Under the pieces are notes generated by a model. It had not been told where the DNA came from, did not search any database, and was given only the letters and a program-made list of their open reading frames with translations. Below, piece by piece: positions 1-8,363 of a stretch of 64,000 nucleotides of DNA; positions within the stretch are counted from its first letter, which is position 1, and every line of letters begins with the position of its first letter. Source of the stretch: Burkholderiales bacterium (GTDB lineage Bacteria; Pseudomonadota; Gammaproteobacteria; Burkholderiales; WYBJ01); contig JALHQN010000024.1 in assembly GCA_022841915.1 (NCBI GenBank), positions 1 through 64,000 of the forward strand. Reading direction: 5' to 3'. Made by a program: the position numbers and the translations under genes.

Positions 1-674
1 GCGGCGCTGAATCCGCTGACGGCCAGTTCGATCGCCGCGACCGCATTGCGCGCCGCCAGCCCGGTATGCAGCGGCTTCACCATGGTGCCGAAGTTCGCCT
101 GCACGCCGCCGGCCATCGATGCCGCGATGCCGAGCGCTTGTGCGGTGACGGCCGGGTCGAGTCGACGACAGCGAGCAATCGCGGCGACCGCGCCCAGGGT
201 GCCGAGCGTGGACGTGCCGTGAAAGCCGCGCTCATAGTGGTCGATACCGATGCCGATGCCCAGCTTGATCGCCACTTCGACCCCGATCGCATAAGCGTCG
301 ATGAAGCGCGCGCCGTCCGGTGCGCCACCGCTCGCCAGCAGCGCCGAGACCATGGCGACGCTCGGATGCACGGGCGTCAGCACCGAGCCGTCGTCGTAGT
401 CCAGCGCGTGGCCGAAGGTGCCGTTCGCGAGGGCAGCGGCTTCCGGGTCGACCTCGAGGGCCGTGCCCAGCACGGGCGTTACGCCATGGCGTCCCGTGCG
501 TGCGAGATAAGCCAGGACCGGCTCGGTGACTTCGCTCGCCGCGCCCGCGACGATGCAGCCGATCGAATCGGCGATTACCTTCTTCGCACTCTCGGCGGCG
601 GCGCCGCCGACGGCGGGATAGCTTGCAACGAATTCGGTAATGGCGGCGGTGAGGGGGCGAGCGGCAGAAGTCAC
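1..674 (-). CDS. MmgE/PrpD family protein (3' end outside window)
   Basis: This is the N-terminal 224 or so residues of an MmgE/PrpD family protein; the 2-methylcitrate dehydratase PrpD is the best-known member. The family dehydrates or isomerises hydroxy-carboxylic acids in the cytosol. The translation shows the characteristic early segments: a helical start with 'DSIGCIVAGA', then 'NGTFGHALDYDD' around residue 85, and a Gly/Ala-rich helical region with 'GTLGAVAAIARC'. I chose the GTG at 674 because an AGGA sits 6 bases upstream; no nearby in-frame ATG is better placed. The gene runs off the left edge, so its substrate and partners cannot be judged. It is divergent from the F420 operon and probably functionally unrelated to it. 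Confidence 0.85.
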   Translation of the reverse strand, partial: MTSAARPLTAAITEFVASYPAVGGAAAESAKKVIADSIGCIVAGAASEVTEPVLAYLARTGRHGVTPVLGTALEVDPEAAALANGTFGHALDYDDGSVLTPVHPSVAMVSALLASGGAPDGARFIDAYAIGVEVAIKLGIGIGIDHYERGFHGTSTLGTLGAVAAIARCRRLDPAVTAQALGIAASMAGGVQANFGTMVKPLHTGLAARNAVAAIELAVSGFSA

Positions 675-836
675 GGGAATTCCTGATCGAGCGAGGGATG
701 CATGGGGCGCACGGCAGCGGTCCTGAGGGTCAGGCAGCGAGCCGAGACGGGCGCAGGCGAGTGGCGAGGTGTCGTCGGAGGCGTTGCGACCGGGTCGGCC
801 GAGACGGGCGTTCGACGTTTCTCGAGTATGAAGATC

Positions 837-865
837 GGTATATCAGACTCGGGAGGGGTGCTCAA
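837..865 (-). promoter_or_regulatory. Candidate sigma-70 promoter for the MmgE/PrpD gene
   Basis: On the minus strand TTGAGC (865-860) and TATACC (842-837) are separated by 17 bases, close to the TTGACA-17-TATAAT consensus. The predicted start near 830 leaves a leader of about 155 bases before the GTG at 674. Confidence 0.4.
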
Positions 866-957
866 GAAGTCGCTGTGCCACGAGGCAGCGTTCGATGCCT
901 CGCCGGGGCAAGCTCGGTGCGCCGTGCGAGCGAACGCTGCTTGAGGCGCTCGAGGCT

Positions 958-988
958 TTGTATTAGATTGGCGCGCTCGACCTACAAT
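958..988 (+). promoter_or_regulatory. Weak candidate promoter for the F420 operon
   Basis: TTGTAT (958-963) and TACAAT (983-988) are separated by 19 bases. The -10 box is good but the spacing is long. The leader to npdG would be about 90 bases. Confidence 0.3.
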
Positions 989-1083
989 GACGTCTTTCGT
1001 GGCGAAGCCGCTGCCGTCGCGGTTGTCTTCCCCATCTTCGTCCAAGCTATTCTCTATCAGCTCGTACAGGAGCCGTGTCCCCC

Positions 1084-1764
1084 ATGCAGCCAGCAAGCGA
1101 AAGCGTCACGATCGCCGTTCTCGGTGGAACCGGCAAGGAAGGCCGAGGGCTCGCGCTGCGTTGGGCCGCGAAGGGACACGATGTCGTCATCGGCTCGCGC
1201 AGTGCCGAACGGGCGCAAGCGGCAGCGGTTGAAATTCGCGAGCGGGCTGGCGCGAACGCCCGCGTGCGTGGTGCCGACAACATTGCGGCCGCTCAAGCCG
1301 CCAGTGTGGTCGTGCTCGCGGTTCCGTTTTCTGCACAGGTGGCGACGGCCGAGGAAGTCGCGCAGCAACTCGCGGGCAAGATTCTGATCGACGTGACCGT
1401 GCCGCTGGCGCCGCCGAAAGTCGATCGCGTGCAGTTGCCGCCGTGCGGATCGGCCGTGCAGGCGCTGCAAAGCCATCTCGGCGCGCAGGTCAAAGTCGTC
1501 TCGGCGTTTCAAAACGTTTCTGCCGGCCATCTTTGGGACCTCGATCACACGGTCGACTGCGATGTTCTCGTCTGCGGTGACGATGCCGATGCGCGTGAAG
1601 CCGTGGTCCGTCTCGCCGAGGACGCCGGCATGCGTGCCTGGCACGCGGGCGTGCTCGCCAATTCGGCCGCTGCCGAGGCGTTGACCTCGGTGCTGATCGC
1701 CATCAACAAGCGCTACAAGATCGCCGGATCGGGGTTGCGGATCACTGGCGTACCGACGCGCTGA
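1084..1764 (+). CDS. npdG: NADPH-dependent F420 reductase (F420H2:NADP oxidoreductase)
   Basis: This cytosolic enzyme transfers hydride between NADPH and coenzyme F420, supplying or using F420H2. The 226-residue product opens with a Rossmann dinucleotide loop, 'AVLGGTGKEGRGLALRWA', followed by the NADP-type 'VIGSRS' segment. It continues with 'VLAVPFS' and a late 'SVLIAINKRYK' helix, the arrangement of the archaeal and actinobacterial F420:NADP reductases. An AGGAG at 1068-1072 lies 11 bases before the ATG at 1084; a GTG at 1075 is too close to it. It is the first gene of the cofE-cofD-cofC operon, which strongly supports an F420 rather than a generic NADP role. It could otherwise be a related NAD(P)-binding oxidoreductase, but the context makes this unlikely. 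Confidence 0.88.
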   Translation: MQPASESVTIAVLGGTGKEGRGLALRWAAKGHDVVIGSRSAERAQAAAVEIRERAGANARVRGADNIAAAQAASVVVLAVPFSAQVATAEEVAQQLAGKILIDVTVPLAPPKVDRVQLPPCGSAVQALQSHLGAQVKVVSAFQNVSAGHLWDLDHTVDCDVLVCGDDADAREAVVRLAEDAGMRAWHAGVLANSAAAEALTSVLIAINKRYKIAGSGLRITGVPTR

Positions 1765-1778
1765 TACAGCCGTAGCCC

Positions 1779-2543
1779 GTGAAATCTCTCAGTCTCACCG
1801 CCTTGCACGGCATCCCCGAAGTCCGTGCGGGTGATTGCTTGAGCGCGCTCGTCTTGAGTGCGCTCGCGGACAACGGCTACGGCCTCGAATCCGGGGACGT
1901 CCTGGTCGTTGCCCAGAAGATCGTCTCCAAGGCGGAGGGGCGCTGCGTGCGCCTGGACACCGTTCGTCCCTCGCCGCGCGCGGAGCAACTGGCACACAGC
2001 GCCCAGAAAGACCCGCGCGTGATGGAACTGCTGTTGGGCGAATCTACGCAGATCCTGCGCGTGAAGCCCGGGGTGGTGATCGTCGAGCATCGACTAGGCT
2101 TCATCATGGCGAACGCCGGCATCGATCAATCCAACATGGATCCTTCAGATCACGACTCGACCGCGTTGTTGTTGCCCGCAGATCCCGAGGCATCCGCTCG
2201 ACGGTTGCGCGACGAGATCGCCGCGGCACTCGCGGTGCAGATCGGGGTGGTCGTGATCGACAGTTTCGGGCGCGCGTGGCGCAACGGGGTCACGGGCATC
2301 GCCATCGGTGTGGCGGGTGTGCCGGCGCTGATCGACATGCGCGGCAAGCTCGATCGCAACGGGCGCGAATTGAGAGTGACGCAAATCGCCGCGGCGGACG
2401 AACTGGCTGCCGCCGCGTCACTGCTGATGGGGCAGGCGGACGAGGGCCTGCCGGTCGTGGTCGCACGCGGCTTTCCGTATGCGCTGCGAGAGAGCGCCAT
2501 CCAGGAGGTGTTGCGCCCGCGTGAGCAGGACTTGTTCCGGTGA
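1779..2543 (+). CDS. cofE: Coenzyme F420-0:L-glutamate ligase
   Basis: CofE adds L-glutamate residues to F420-0 using GTP, building the oligoglutamate tail. The 254-residue protein is the single-domain form; it lacks the C-terminal nitroreductase-like domain found in mycobacterial FbiB. Diagnostic blocks are 'VVAQKIVSKAEGR' near residue 45, 'NAGIDQSN' near 110, 'DSFGRAWRNG' near 160 and the C-terminal 'DLFR'. The start is a GTG with a weak ribosome-binding site, 14 bases after npdG. The last four bases (GTGA) overlap the start of cofD, implying translational coupling. The number of glutamates added cannot be read from the sequence. Confidence 0.93.
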   Translation: MKSLSLTALHGIPEVRAGDCLSALVLSALADNGYGLESGDVLVVAQKIVSKAEGRCVRLDTVRPSPRAEQLAHSAQKDPRVMELLLGESTQILRVKPGVVIVEHRLGFIMANAGIDQSNMDPSDHDSTALLLPADPEASARRLRDEIAAALAVQIGVVVIDSFGRAWRNGVTGIAIGVAGVPALIDMRGKLDRNGRELRVTQIAAADELAAAASLLMGQADEGLPVVVARGFPYALRESAIQEVLRPREQDLFR

Positions 2544-3493
2544 TCGTGGCGCTCGCCGGCGGTGTGGGCGGTGCTCGCCTGGCCGTGGGCCTCGCCCAGG
2601 TATTGTCGCCGCGCCAGCTTGCCGTCGTCGTCAACACCGGCGACGACTTCGAGCATCACGGGCTGACCGTCTGTCCCGACATCGATACCGTCGCCTACAC
2701 GCTGGCCGGGCTCAACAACCCGCGCACCGGTTGGGGGCGCGTCGACGAGACCTGGAACTTCATGCAGGCACTCGGTGCGCTGGGCGGCGAGACGTGGTTT
2801 CAGCTGGGGGATCGGGATCTGGCGATGCACGTGCTGCGCACGCAGGCCTTGCGCAGCGGCATGCCCTTGTCGCAGATCACTCGACAACTCTCGCGTCGGC
2901 TCGGGTTGCGTCACAGCCTCATTCCGATGAGCGACACACCGGTGCGTACCCGAGTGCGGGTCGCGGGCGGGGAACTCGATTTCCAGGACTATTTCGTTCG
3001 GCAACGCTGCAAGCCGCGGGTGCATGGGTTTCGTTTCGCCGGGGCAGCGCGGGCGCAGGTTCCGGCGCCGTTGGCCGAGATCATGACCAACGGCAGGGTG
3101 GATGCGGTTGTCATTTGCCCCTCGAACCCTTATGTGAGCGTCGCCCCCATCCTGGCCGTGCCTGCGATCCGCCGCTGGTTGCGGGAACGGACTTTCCCCG
3201 TGGTGGCGGTGTCACCCATCGTCGCAGGTGCAGCGATCAAGGGCCCGGCGGCCAAGATGATGCGTGAACTGGGCGCGCCGGTCAGCTGCGAAGGGATCGC
3301 AAGCCACTATGGACGCCGCGTCGACGGCTGGGTGATCGATCGCGCCGATGCGCCCGCCGAGGCACGCATCGCCGCCTCCGGGCGTGCCGTGGCGGTCGCC
3401 GATACGCTCATGACCGACGTCGCGGCAAGCAAGGCGCTCGCGCTCGACGTGTTGCGATTCGCACGCGCCCTGGCCAAGTCGCGTGCCCGCTGA
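2540..3493 (+). CDS. cofD: 2-phospho-L-lactate transferase (F420-0 synthase step)
   Basis: CofD transfers the phospho-lactyl (or related phospho-glyceryl/enolpyruvyl) group from the GDP-activated CofC product onto the deazaflavin Fo. The 317-residue product has the family hallmarks: 'LAGGVGGARLAVGL' at the N-terminus, 'VVNTGDDFEHHGL' near residue 32, 'PDIDTVAYTLAGL' near 48, 'WFQLGDRDLAMH' near 90 and 'CPSNPYVSVAPIL' near 195. It starts with GTG, overlapping the cofE stop by four bases. The gene that makes Fo (cofG/cofH or fbiC) is not in this window and must lie elsewhere if the pathway is complete. Confidence 0.94.
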   Translation: MIVALAGGVGGARLAVGLAQVLSPRQLAVVVNTGDDFEHHGLTVCPDIDTVAYTLAGLNNPRTGWGRVDETWNFMQALGALGGETWFQLGDRDLAMHVLRTQALRSGMPLSQITRQLSRRLGLRHSLIPMSDTPVRTRVRVAGGELDFQDYFVRQRCKPRVHGFRFAGAARAQVPAPLAEIMTNGRVDAVVICPSNPYVSVAPILAVPAIRRWLRERTFPVVAVSPIVAGAAIKGPAAKMMRELGAPVSCEGIASHYGRRVDGWVIDRADAPAEARIAASGRAVAVADTLMTDVAASKALALDVLRFARALAKSRAR

Positions 3494-4127
3494 TCGACGT
3501 CCGGGGGCGCAGCGGTTATGGGTGATCGTGCCCGTGCGCGGCTTCGGACGCGGCAAGTCGCGCTTGGCGCCGGTACTCGATTCGCAGGAGCGCTCGCGAC
3601 TGAATCGGCAGCTTCTGCGACATAGCCTCGCCGTCATCGGTCGCGCCTTCGGCGGGCTGCATCGTTGCATCGTCGTCAGTGCCTGCGCACGCAGTTTGCA
3701 TATGGCGCGAAACGCGGGTGCTCTCGCCGTATCCGAGCGGCGGCCTCAAGGCGGATTAAATGCCGCCATCCATCAGGCCGTCGGTCGAGCGGTGCTGGGC
3801 GGCGCGCGTCGGGTGCTGATCCTGCCTTGCGATCTGCCGCTGATGTCGGTGCGTGCGCTGGAGGAGTTCACGCGCAGCGCAAGGCCGCCCATGCACGTTG
3901 CCATCGCGCCCGATCGTGCCCGGACGGGCACCAATGCGCTGTTGTTGCGCGTGCCTTCGGGCTTTCCCTTCTGTTTCGGTCCGGATAGCTTCCATCGTCA
4001 TCTCGAGGCGGCGCAGGCGCGGGGCTGGGCTACGGCTGTCTGCGACGTGGCGGCGCTGGCAGCCGACCTCGATACGCCGGAGCAACGGATCGCCTGGATA
4101 AGGGGCGGGACCCCCTGGGGGCGGTAG
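3483..4127 (+). CDS. cofC: 2-phospho-L-lactate (or 3-phosphoglycerate) guanylyltransferase
   Basis: CofC activates the three-carbon phospho-acid with GTP to give the GDP-linked substrate of CofD. The 214-residue protein shows the nucleotidyltransferase start 'VIVPVRGFGRGKSRLAPVL', then 'PQGGLNAAIHQAV' near residue 90 and the metal-binding 'LPCDLPLM' near 115. It begins with GTG and overlaps the cofD stop by 11 bases, so cofE, cofD and cofC form one coupled unit. Known proteobacterial CofC enzymes can use 3-phosphoglycerate and so make 3PG-F420; the sequence alone does not tell me which substrate is used here. Confidence 0.9.
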   Translation: MPADRRPGAQRLWVIVPVRGFGRGKSRLAPVLDSQERSRLNRQLLRHSLAVIGRAFGGLHRCIVVSACARSLHMARNAGALAVSERRPQGGLNAAIHQAVGRAVLGGARRVLILPCDLPLMSVRALEEFTRSARPPMHVAIAPDRARTGTNALLLRVPSGFPFCFGPDSFHRHLEAAQARGWATAVCDVAALAADLDTPEQRIAWIRGGTPWGR

Positions 4128-4323
4128 GCAGACGAACCCTGTGGGCCGAGTCGGTCGTCCTTGCATCCGATGCGCCGCGAAGCGGTTCAGGCGCAGCCGT
4201 CCTCGAATCGTCTGGCGGGAGTGCACGAGCGAACGCTGCGGGAAATCCAGGGCCGCAACAGCGGCAGGTTGGCCTGCCAGGTTCAGAACGCAGCCCTCGG
4301 CGCCGGTCGGGTCGTAGAAGGGC

Positions 4324-5520
4324 TCAATGCTTGCTGCCCCCGCCGATCCGCCCTTCGGGGCAGCGACGGTAGCATACGAGCGCGATCACCAGCACCAGCG
4401 CCAGTGCGGCGAACATGGCTCGGTACGCTTCGGCCGCGATCGGCGCTCCCGTGCGCGACATCATGCTGATGATCACGCCGGTGCCGATCTGCAGCGAGGC
4501 CGCGCCGAACAACACGGCACAGTTCACGGTGGTGATGCCGCGGCCGATCAGCCGTTCGGGATAGAAATGACGCCCGTGCGTGGCGATCAGCACGCTGTAG
4601 CCGCCGACGAACCCCACCAGCGACAGCAAGGCCGTCACGAGCACGAGCCCGGGATTCGGCAGCAGCGCGAGCAGGCCGAACAAGGCTGCGTTGAGGCTGG
4701 CGCCGACGACGATCGCGCGCTTGGTGCGTCCGGTCCAGCGGTCGACGAAGGTGAATCCCAGTCCGCCCAGAATGACGCCTGCCGCCATCCAGAAGAGCGC
4801 CTTGCCGCGTCCGAGCGTGTCGAGCCCATGCACGTCGCTCAGATAGGGGCCGGCCCACAGGCCGATGATGCAGCTTGCGCTTCCCCATGCGAACCAGGCC
4901 ATCACCATGAGGCGCCAGATGCCCGGGATGCGCAGCACTTCCAGCACGCCGGATGCGCTCTGGCGCAGGGTCTCGCGCGGCCGGGCGTGAAAATCGTGGC
5001 CCGGCGGCGCATCGCGCACGACCGCATAGACGACGAGCGCCAGCGCGAAGGTGAACACGACCACTGCGCCGTAAGCCCCACGCCAACCGAACCAGGATGC
5101 GATCAAGGCCATGGGGATGGTCGAGGTGAGGTTGCCCAGCTGGCTGGTGGCCATGAGGCTGCCCGCGAGCGTGGAGAAATGACGCGCCTCGAACCAGCGT
5201 GCGCACGCCACGATGCCGGCCATGATCAGCACGGCGCCACCCACGCCCATGAAGGCGCGCGCGAAGATGAGTTCGCCGACGCTTTGCGCTGTGGCGAAGA
5301 GCCCGGCGCCGATGCCCGAGAGCACCAGCATGATCGGCATCATGATGCGGGTGCCGAAGCGGTCGAGCAGGATGCCGCCCGGAATCTGGGTGATCGCAGA
5401 GGCCAGAAACATCGCGCTCGTCAGCGCGGCGAGGGAGGCCGCCGAAGCGCCGAGTTCGCGCATGATGTCGGGGGCGACGACGACATGCGCGTTGCGAAAG
5501 AACTGCGCCGACATCGCCAC
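4324..5520 (-). CDS. MFS transporter
   Basis: This is a polytopic inner-membrane permease of the major facilitator superfamily with about 12 hydrophobic segments in 398 residues. The loop 2-3 signature appears as 'GGILLDRFGTRIMMPIML' near residue 50, and a central hydrophilic loop separates the two halves. The substrate is unknown. The only usable start, GTG 5520, falls inside the first membrane helix. Upstream the frame stays open and encodes more hydrophobic residues back to a CTG at 5589 that overlaps the stop of the CaiB gene, with no ATG, GTG or TTG. The real N-terminus may use that CTG, or the gene may be 5'-altered. It follows the CaiB gene on the same strand and is probably co-transcribed with it. 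Confidence 0.85.
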   Translation of the reverse strand: MAMSAQFFRNAHVVVAPDIMRELGASAASLAALTSAMFLASAITQIPGGILLDRFGTRIMMPIMLVLSGIGAGLFATAQSVGELIFARAFMGVGGAVLIMAGIVACARWFEARHFSTLAGSLMATSQLGNLTSTIPMALIASWFGWRGAYGAVVVFTFALALVVYAVVRDAPPGHDFHARPRETLRQSASGVLEVLRIPGIWRLMVMAWFAWGSASCIIGLWAGPYLSDVHGLDTLGRGKALFWMAAGVILGGLGFTFVDRWTGRTKRAIVVGASLNAALFGLLALLPNPGLVLVTALLSLVGFVGGYSVLIATHGRHFYPERLIGRGITTVNCAVLFGAASLQIGTGVIISMMSRTGAPIAAEAYRAMFAALALVLVIALVCYRRCPEGRIGGGSKH

Positions 5521-5585
5521 GAAGGCGGCGATGGCGACGAGGCTAAAGCGGCTGAAGCGGTGCGACGGGTGATTCGAGCCGCTGA

Positions 5586-6782
5586 TCAGACCACCGCCTT
5601 GGCTTTGCGCAGGGCGGCGATGTCGCCATCGGTGTAGCCCACCTGCTTGAGGACTTCATCGGTGTGCTGGCCGACCTTGCCGGGTGCGCGGTCGATGGAG
5701 GCGCCGCCATGCATGAACTTGAACGCCGTCAGGGGCACGGACATCGGTTTGCCGACCCCTTCCATAGCCGCGAACTCGTGCAGCAGCCCACGGTGCTTCA
5801 CCTGCGGATCCGCCACAGCCTCGCGCAACTCGCGCACGCGACAGGCCGGCACATGCTTCGACTGGAAGTAGTCTTCCCATTCCGCTGCCGTCCTCTCCTT
5901 CATCTTCTCGGCGACGAACTTGTACTTCTCGTCGAAGCGCGCGTTGCGCTCCTGCAGACTGTTGCGCTTGCCTTCCTCCGGATTGCCGAGCGCTTCGAAG
6001 AAGCGTTTGTGCTGGCGCGCGTTGCTGGCCGCGATCTGCAGCAGCTGACCGTCCTTGCATTCGTAAGCGCACTGCGGCGCATAGCGCAGGATGTTGCCGT
6101 TGCGCTTCGGGTGATGGCCGCTGTGCAGGAAATCGACCATGTGCGAAGCCTGCAGGACCATGGCGACGTCCATCATCGCCATGTCGATGTATTGACCCTT
6201 GTTCGTGCGTGTGCGCTGGAAGAGGGCCGCAGCCAGAGCAAAGGCGCCCGTGGTGCCCGTCGCGTAATCGATGATGGGGGAGCCGGCCTTGACCGGACCG
6301 GACGTCGGCGTGCCCGTGGAGGCGGTGATGCCCGAGGTGGCCTGGATGGCCTGATCGTAGGCGGTCATGAAACCGCGGGGGCCGTCCTGGCCGAACGCGG
6401 TCATCGAAGCATAGATGAGCTGCGGGTTGAGCTTGGACAGTTCATCGTAGCCCAGACCCAGCGCCTTGAACGCGCCCGGACGGTAGTTCTCGACCAGGAT
6501 GTCGGCCCATTCGGTGGCGAGCTTCTTCAGCGCCGCGCGCCCACCCTCGGTTTTCAAATCGAGTGCGATGCAGCGCTTGTTCGAGCCCTGCGTAATGAAG
6601 CCTGTGCCCAAGCCGACTTCGTTCAGCGCCATGTCGGCGCCCGATTCACGGCTCTGGTCCGGTGCGTTCGGGTCGTCGACCTTGACTACGTCGGCGCCGA
6701 GCACGGCGAGCTGATACGAGGCGAACGGGCCCGCGAGAACATGAGTGCAATCCAGGATCTTGATGCCTTCGAACGGTCGCAT
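5586..6782 (-). CDS. CaiB/BaiF family CoA-transferase
   Basis: This class III CoA-transferase moves CoA between carboxylic acids in the cytosol. The 398-residue length is normal. The N-terminus 'FEGIKILDCTHVLAGPFA' and the following 'LGADVVKVDDPN' (catalytic Asp of the family lies later, within the 'NYRPGAFKALGLGYDELSK' region) are typical, as is 'YASMTAFGQDGPRG'. The ATG at 6782 is preceded by a strong GGAGGAG with about 7 bases spacing; the longer open frame upstream has no such signal and is not conserved in kind. The substrate is not predictable. It is divergent from the sigma-54 activator gene and upstream of an MFS gene, suggesting uptake and activation of an organic acid. Confidence 0.92.
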   Translation of the reverse strand: MRPFEGIKILDCTHVLAGPFASYQLAVLGADVVKVDDPNAPDQSRESGADMALNEVGLGTGFITQGSNKRCIALDLKTEGGRAALKKLATEWADILVENYRPGAFKALGLGYDELSKLNPQLIYASMTAFGQDGPRGFMTAYDQAIQATSGITASTGTPTSGPVKAGSPIIDYATGTTGAFALAAALFQRTRTNKGQYIDMAMMDVAMVLQASHMVDFLHSGHHPKRNGNILRYAPQCAYECKDGQLLQIAASNARQHKRFFEALGNPEEGKRNSLQERNARFDEKYKFVAEKMKERTAAEWEDYFQSKHVPACRVRELREAVADPQVKHRGLLHEFAAMEGVGKPMSVPLTAFKFMHGGASIDRAPGKVGQHTDEVLKQVGYTDGDIAALRKAKAVV

Positions 6783-7200
6783 GAGACGCTCCTCCAACGC
6801 GATGCCTGCGGATCGCGTATGCGACCCGAAGCAAAAAAACTCGCCCAGGAAGGCGAGCGGGGTAGCGTCGCAGGATAGCAGAACTGCGCGCACGGGCGCA
6901 TGGCCGAGCCGGCGCGGCGCGCGCCCGCCGAGCATGGGGATGGGTCGGTTCGTGGCCGCACGCGTTCGTTCGGGGATGAGCATTTCTTCCTGGCAAGCGC
7001 GTTGCCCGCTCACTATCCTGATACTCATCAAATGAAGCGCGTACGATCTTTCGTAGATTCGTAACGCATGCATTCATGCGGCGGCCAACATGCAGCACAA
7101 CAAGGTCGCCAATCACAGAGCCTTTGATTCGCGCGTAGCGCCGCGTCTGTTCCTTCGGGTGAGGGAGGGCGCATGCACTGAGCTCTCGGGGGATTCAACG
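6783..7200. other. Divergent intergenic region with FNR-like box
   Basis: This region of about 420 bases lies between the CaiB gene and the sigma-54 activator. It contains the FNR-like palindrome described separately. An in-frame ATG at 7090 could extend the activator by 37 residues, but that stretch resembles no known domain. I see nothing else coding. Confidence 0.5.
7018..7059 (+). promoter_or_regulatory. FNR/Anr-like box with -10 element upstream of the sigma-54 activator
   Basis: CTGAT-ACTC-ATCAA (7018-7031) differs from the FNR/Anr consensus TTGAT-N4-ATCAA at one base. A -10-like TAGATT (7054-7059) predicts transcription from about 7066, which puts the centre of the box at -41.5, the class II activation position. 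The predicted transcript would carry the activator gene at 7201. This is inferred from sequence alone. Confidence 0.4.
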
Positions 7201-8196
7201 ATGCAGGACTTCGCCCACTTCGGCCTCATCGGCCGATCTGCAGTTTTTCTCCAGTGTCTCGAGCGCATCGAGCGCTATTCGACGTGCAGTGCGCCGGTCC
7301 TGTTCCAGGGCGAGACGGGAACGGGCAAGGAACTCGCGGCTCGCGCAGTGCACTATCTGGGCGGGCGTCGCGACGCTCCGTTCGTGCCGGTGAATTGCGG
7401 GGCCATGCCCGAGGCCTTGATCGAGAGCGAACTCTTCGGGCACGCGCGCGGCGCCTTCACCGATGCACGCGAGCACCACGCCGGACTCATCGCCCAAGCG
7501 CAAGGCGGGGCGCTGTTTCTCGACGAAATCGAAGCGCTGAGTACACGCGCCCAAGTCGCTCTGCTGCGCTTCATTCAAGGTCGCGAGTATCGCCCGATCG
7601 GCGGGCGGCTCGTTCAAGGGGCCGATGTGCGCATCATCGCGGCCAGCAACGCCGATCTGCAAGCGATGGTGGGCGAGGGTCGATTCCGCGCCGATCTGCT
7701 GTTCCGCCTGGACGTGCTCTCGACCGTGATACCGCCGCTGCGCGAGCGAGACGACGATGTCCTCCTGCTCGCGCGCGCGTTCGCCGATCGGTTCGCGCGC
7801 GAATATGCGAAGCCGCCGGTCGTCCTTGCGCCCGGCGTGGAGGACTGGGTGCTCGCTCAGCGCTGGCCTGGCAACGTGCGCGAACTCGAGAACGTCGTCC
7901 ACCGCAGGGTCGTTCTGTCCGACGGGCCCTTGCTCGATTTGCGTCCTACCGCCGAGCATTCGGCCAGCCTCGCTGCAGCCTCTGGTGCGAAGCTCACCGA
8001 CCGAGGTTTCCGCGAGGCGAAAGCGCGCGTGATCGCCGACTTCGAGCGCAACTACGTGACCGAACTGCTCGCCCGATCGCACGGCAATCTCAGCGAAGCG
8101 GCGCGCGTCGCCGGCAAGGAGCGCAGCCGCTTCGGCCGGTTGGTCAAGAAGTACGGCCTTGCGCGCGAGACCTTCGCCGAAGGCAAGTCCGCCTAG
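7201..8196 (+). CDS. PspF-like sigma-54-dependent activator of the eCIS operon
   Basis: This is a bacterial enhancer-binding protein (AAA+ ATPase) that remodels sigma-54 RNA polymerase. The 331 residues hold only the AAA+ domain and a Fis-type helix-turn-helix; there is no receiver, GAF or PAS domain, the same architecture as PspF. Motifs are Walker A 'GETGTGKE' near residue 38, 'ESELFGHARGAFTDA' near 78, Walker B 'GGALFLDEIEAL' near 103, the R-finger region 'FRADLLFRLDVL', and a C-terminal 'LSEAARVAGKERSRFGRLV'. The sigma-54 contact loop reads GAFTDA rather than GAFTGA, a natural variant. I chose the ATG at 7201 (GGGGG 8 bases upstream), which gives a domain-complete protein. An exact sigma-54 promoter lies 258 bases after its stop, so it is very probably the dedicated regulator of the eCIS genes. 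Confidence 0.9.
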   Translation: MQDFAHFGLIGRSAVFLQCLERIERYSTCSAPVLFQGETGTGKELAARAVHYLGGRRDAPFVPVNCGAMPEALIESELFGHARGAFTDAREHHAGLIAQAQGGALFLDEIEALSTRAQVALLRFIQGREYRPIGGRLVQGADVRIIAASNADLQAMVGEGRFRADLLFRLDVLSTVIPPLRERDDDVLLLARAFADRFAREYAKPPVVLAPGVEDWVLAQRWPGNVRELENVVHRRVVLSDGPLLDLRPTAEHSASLAAASGAKLTDRGFREAKARVIADFERNYVTELLARSHGNLSEAARVAGKERSRFGRLVKKYGLARETFAEGKSA

Positions 8197-8363
8197 TCCC
8201 GATTCAGCCATTCGTCGAGGCGCGCTGAGCCGAAAATCGCGCCCCTGGGCATCGTCGGGCGGTCGAGGGGTGCGCCTGGCTGCGGCGAAATCGCCCTGGC
8301 CTGGGGCAGATCGGCCGCATCGTCTCCATCGCATGCTCTCCCTGTGTCAACGCGACTTCTCGA

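Larger units (their letters stand above)
675..1083. other. Divergent intergenic region between prpD-like gene and F420 operon
   Basis: This gap of about 410 bases separates two divergent genes. I see no convincing coding region in it. It holds one reasonable minus-strand promoter (837-865) and one weaker plus-strand candidate (958-988). No riboswitch-like structure was recognised. Confidence 0.5.

Noticed and set aside
7090-7200. N-terminal extension of the sigma-54 activator from ATG 7090
   Set aside because: The extra 37 residues match no sensory domain, the ribosome-binding site is weak, and the shorter form gives a complete PspF-like protein.
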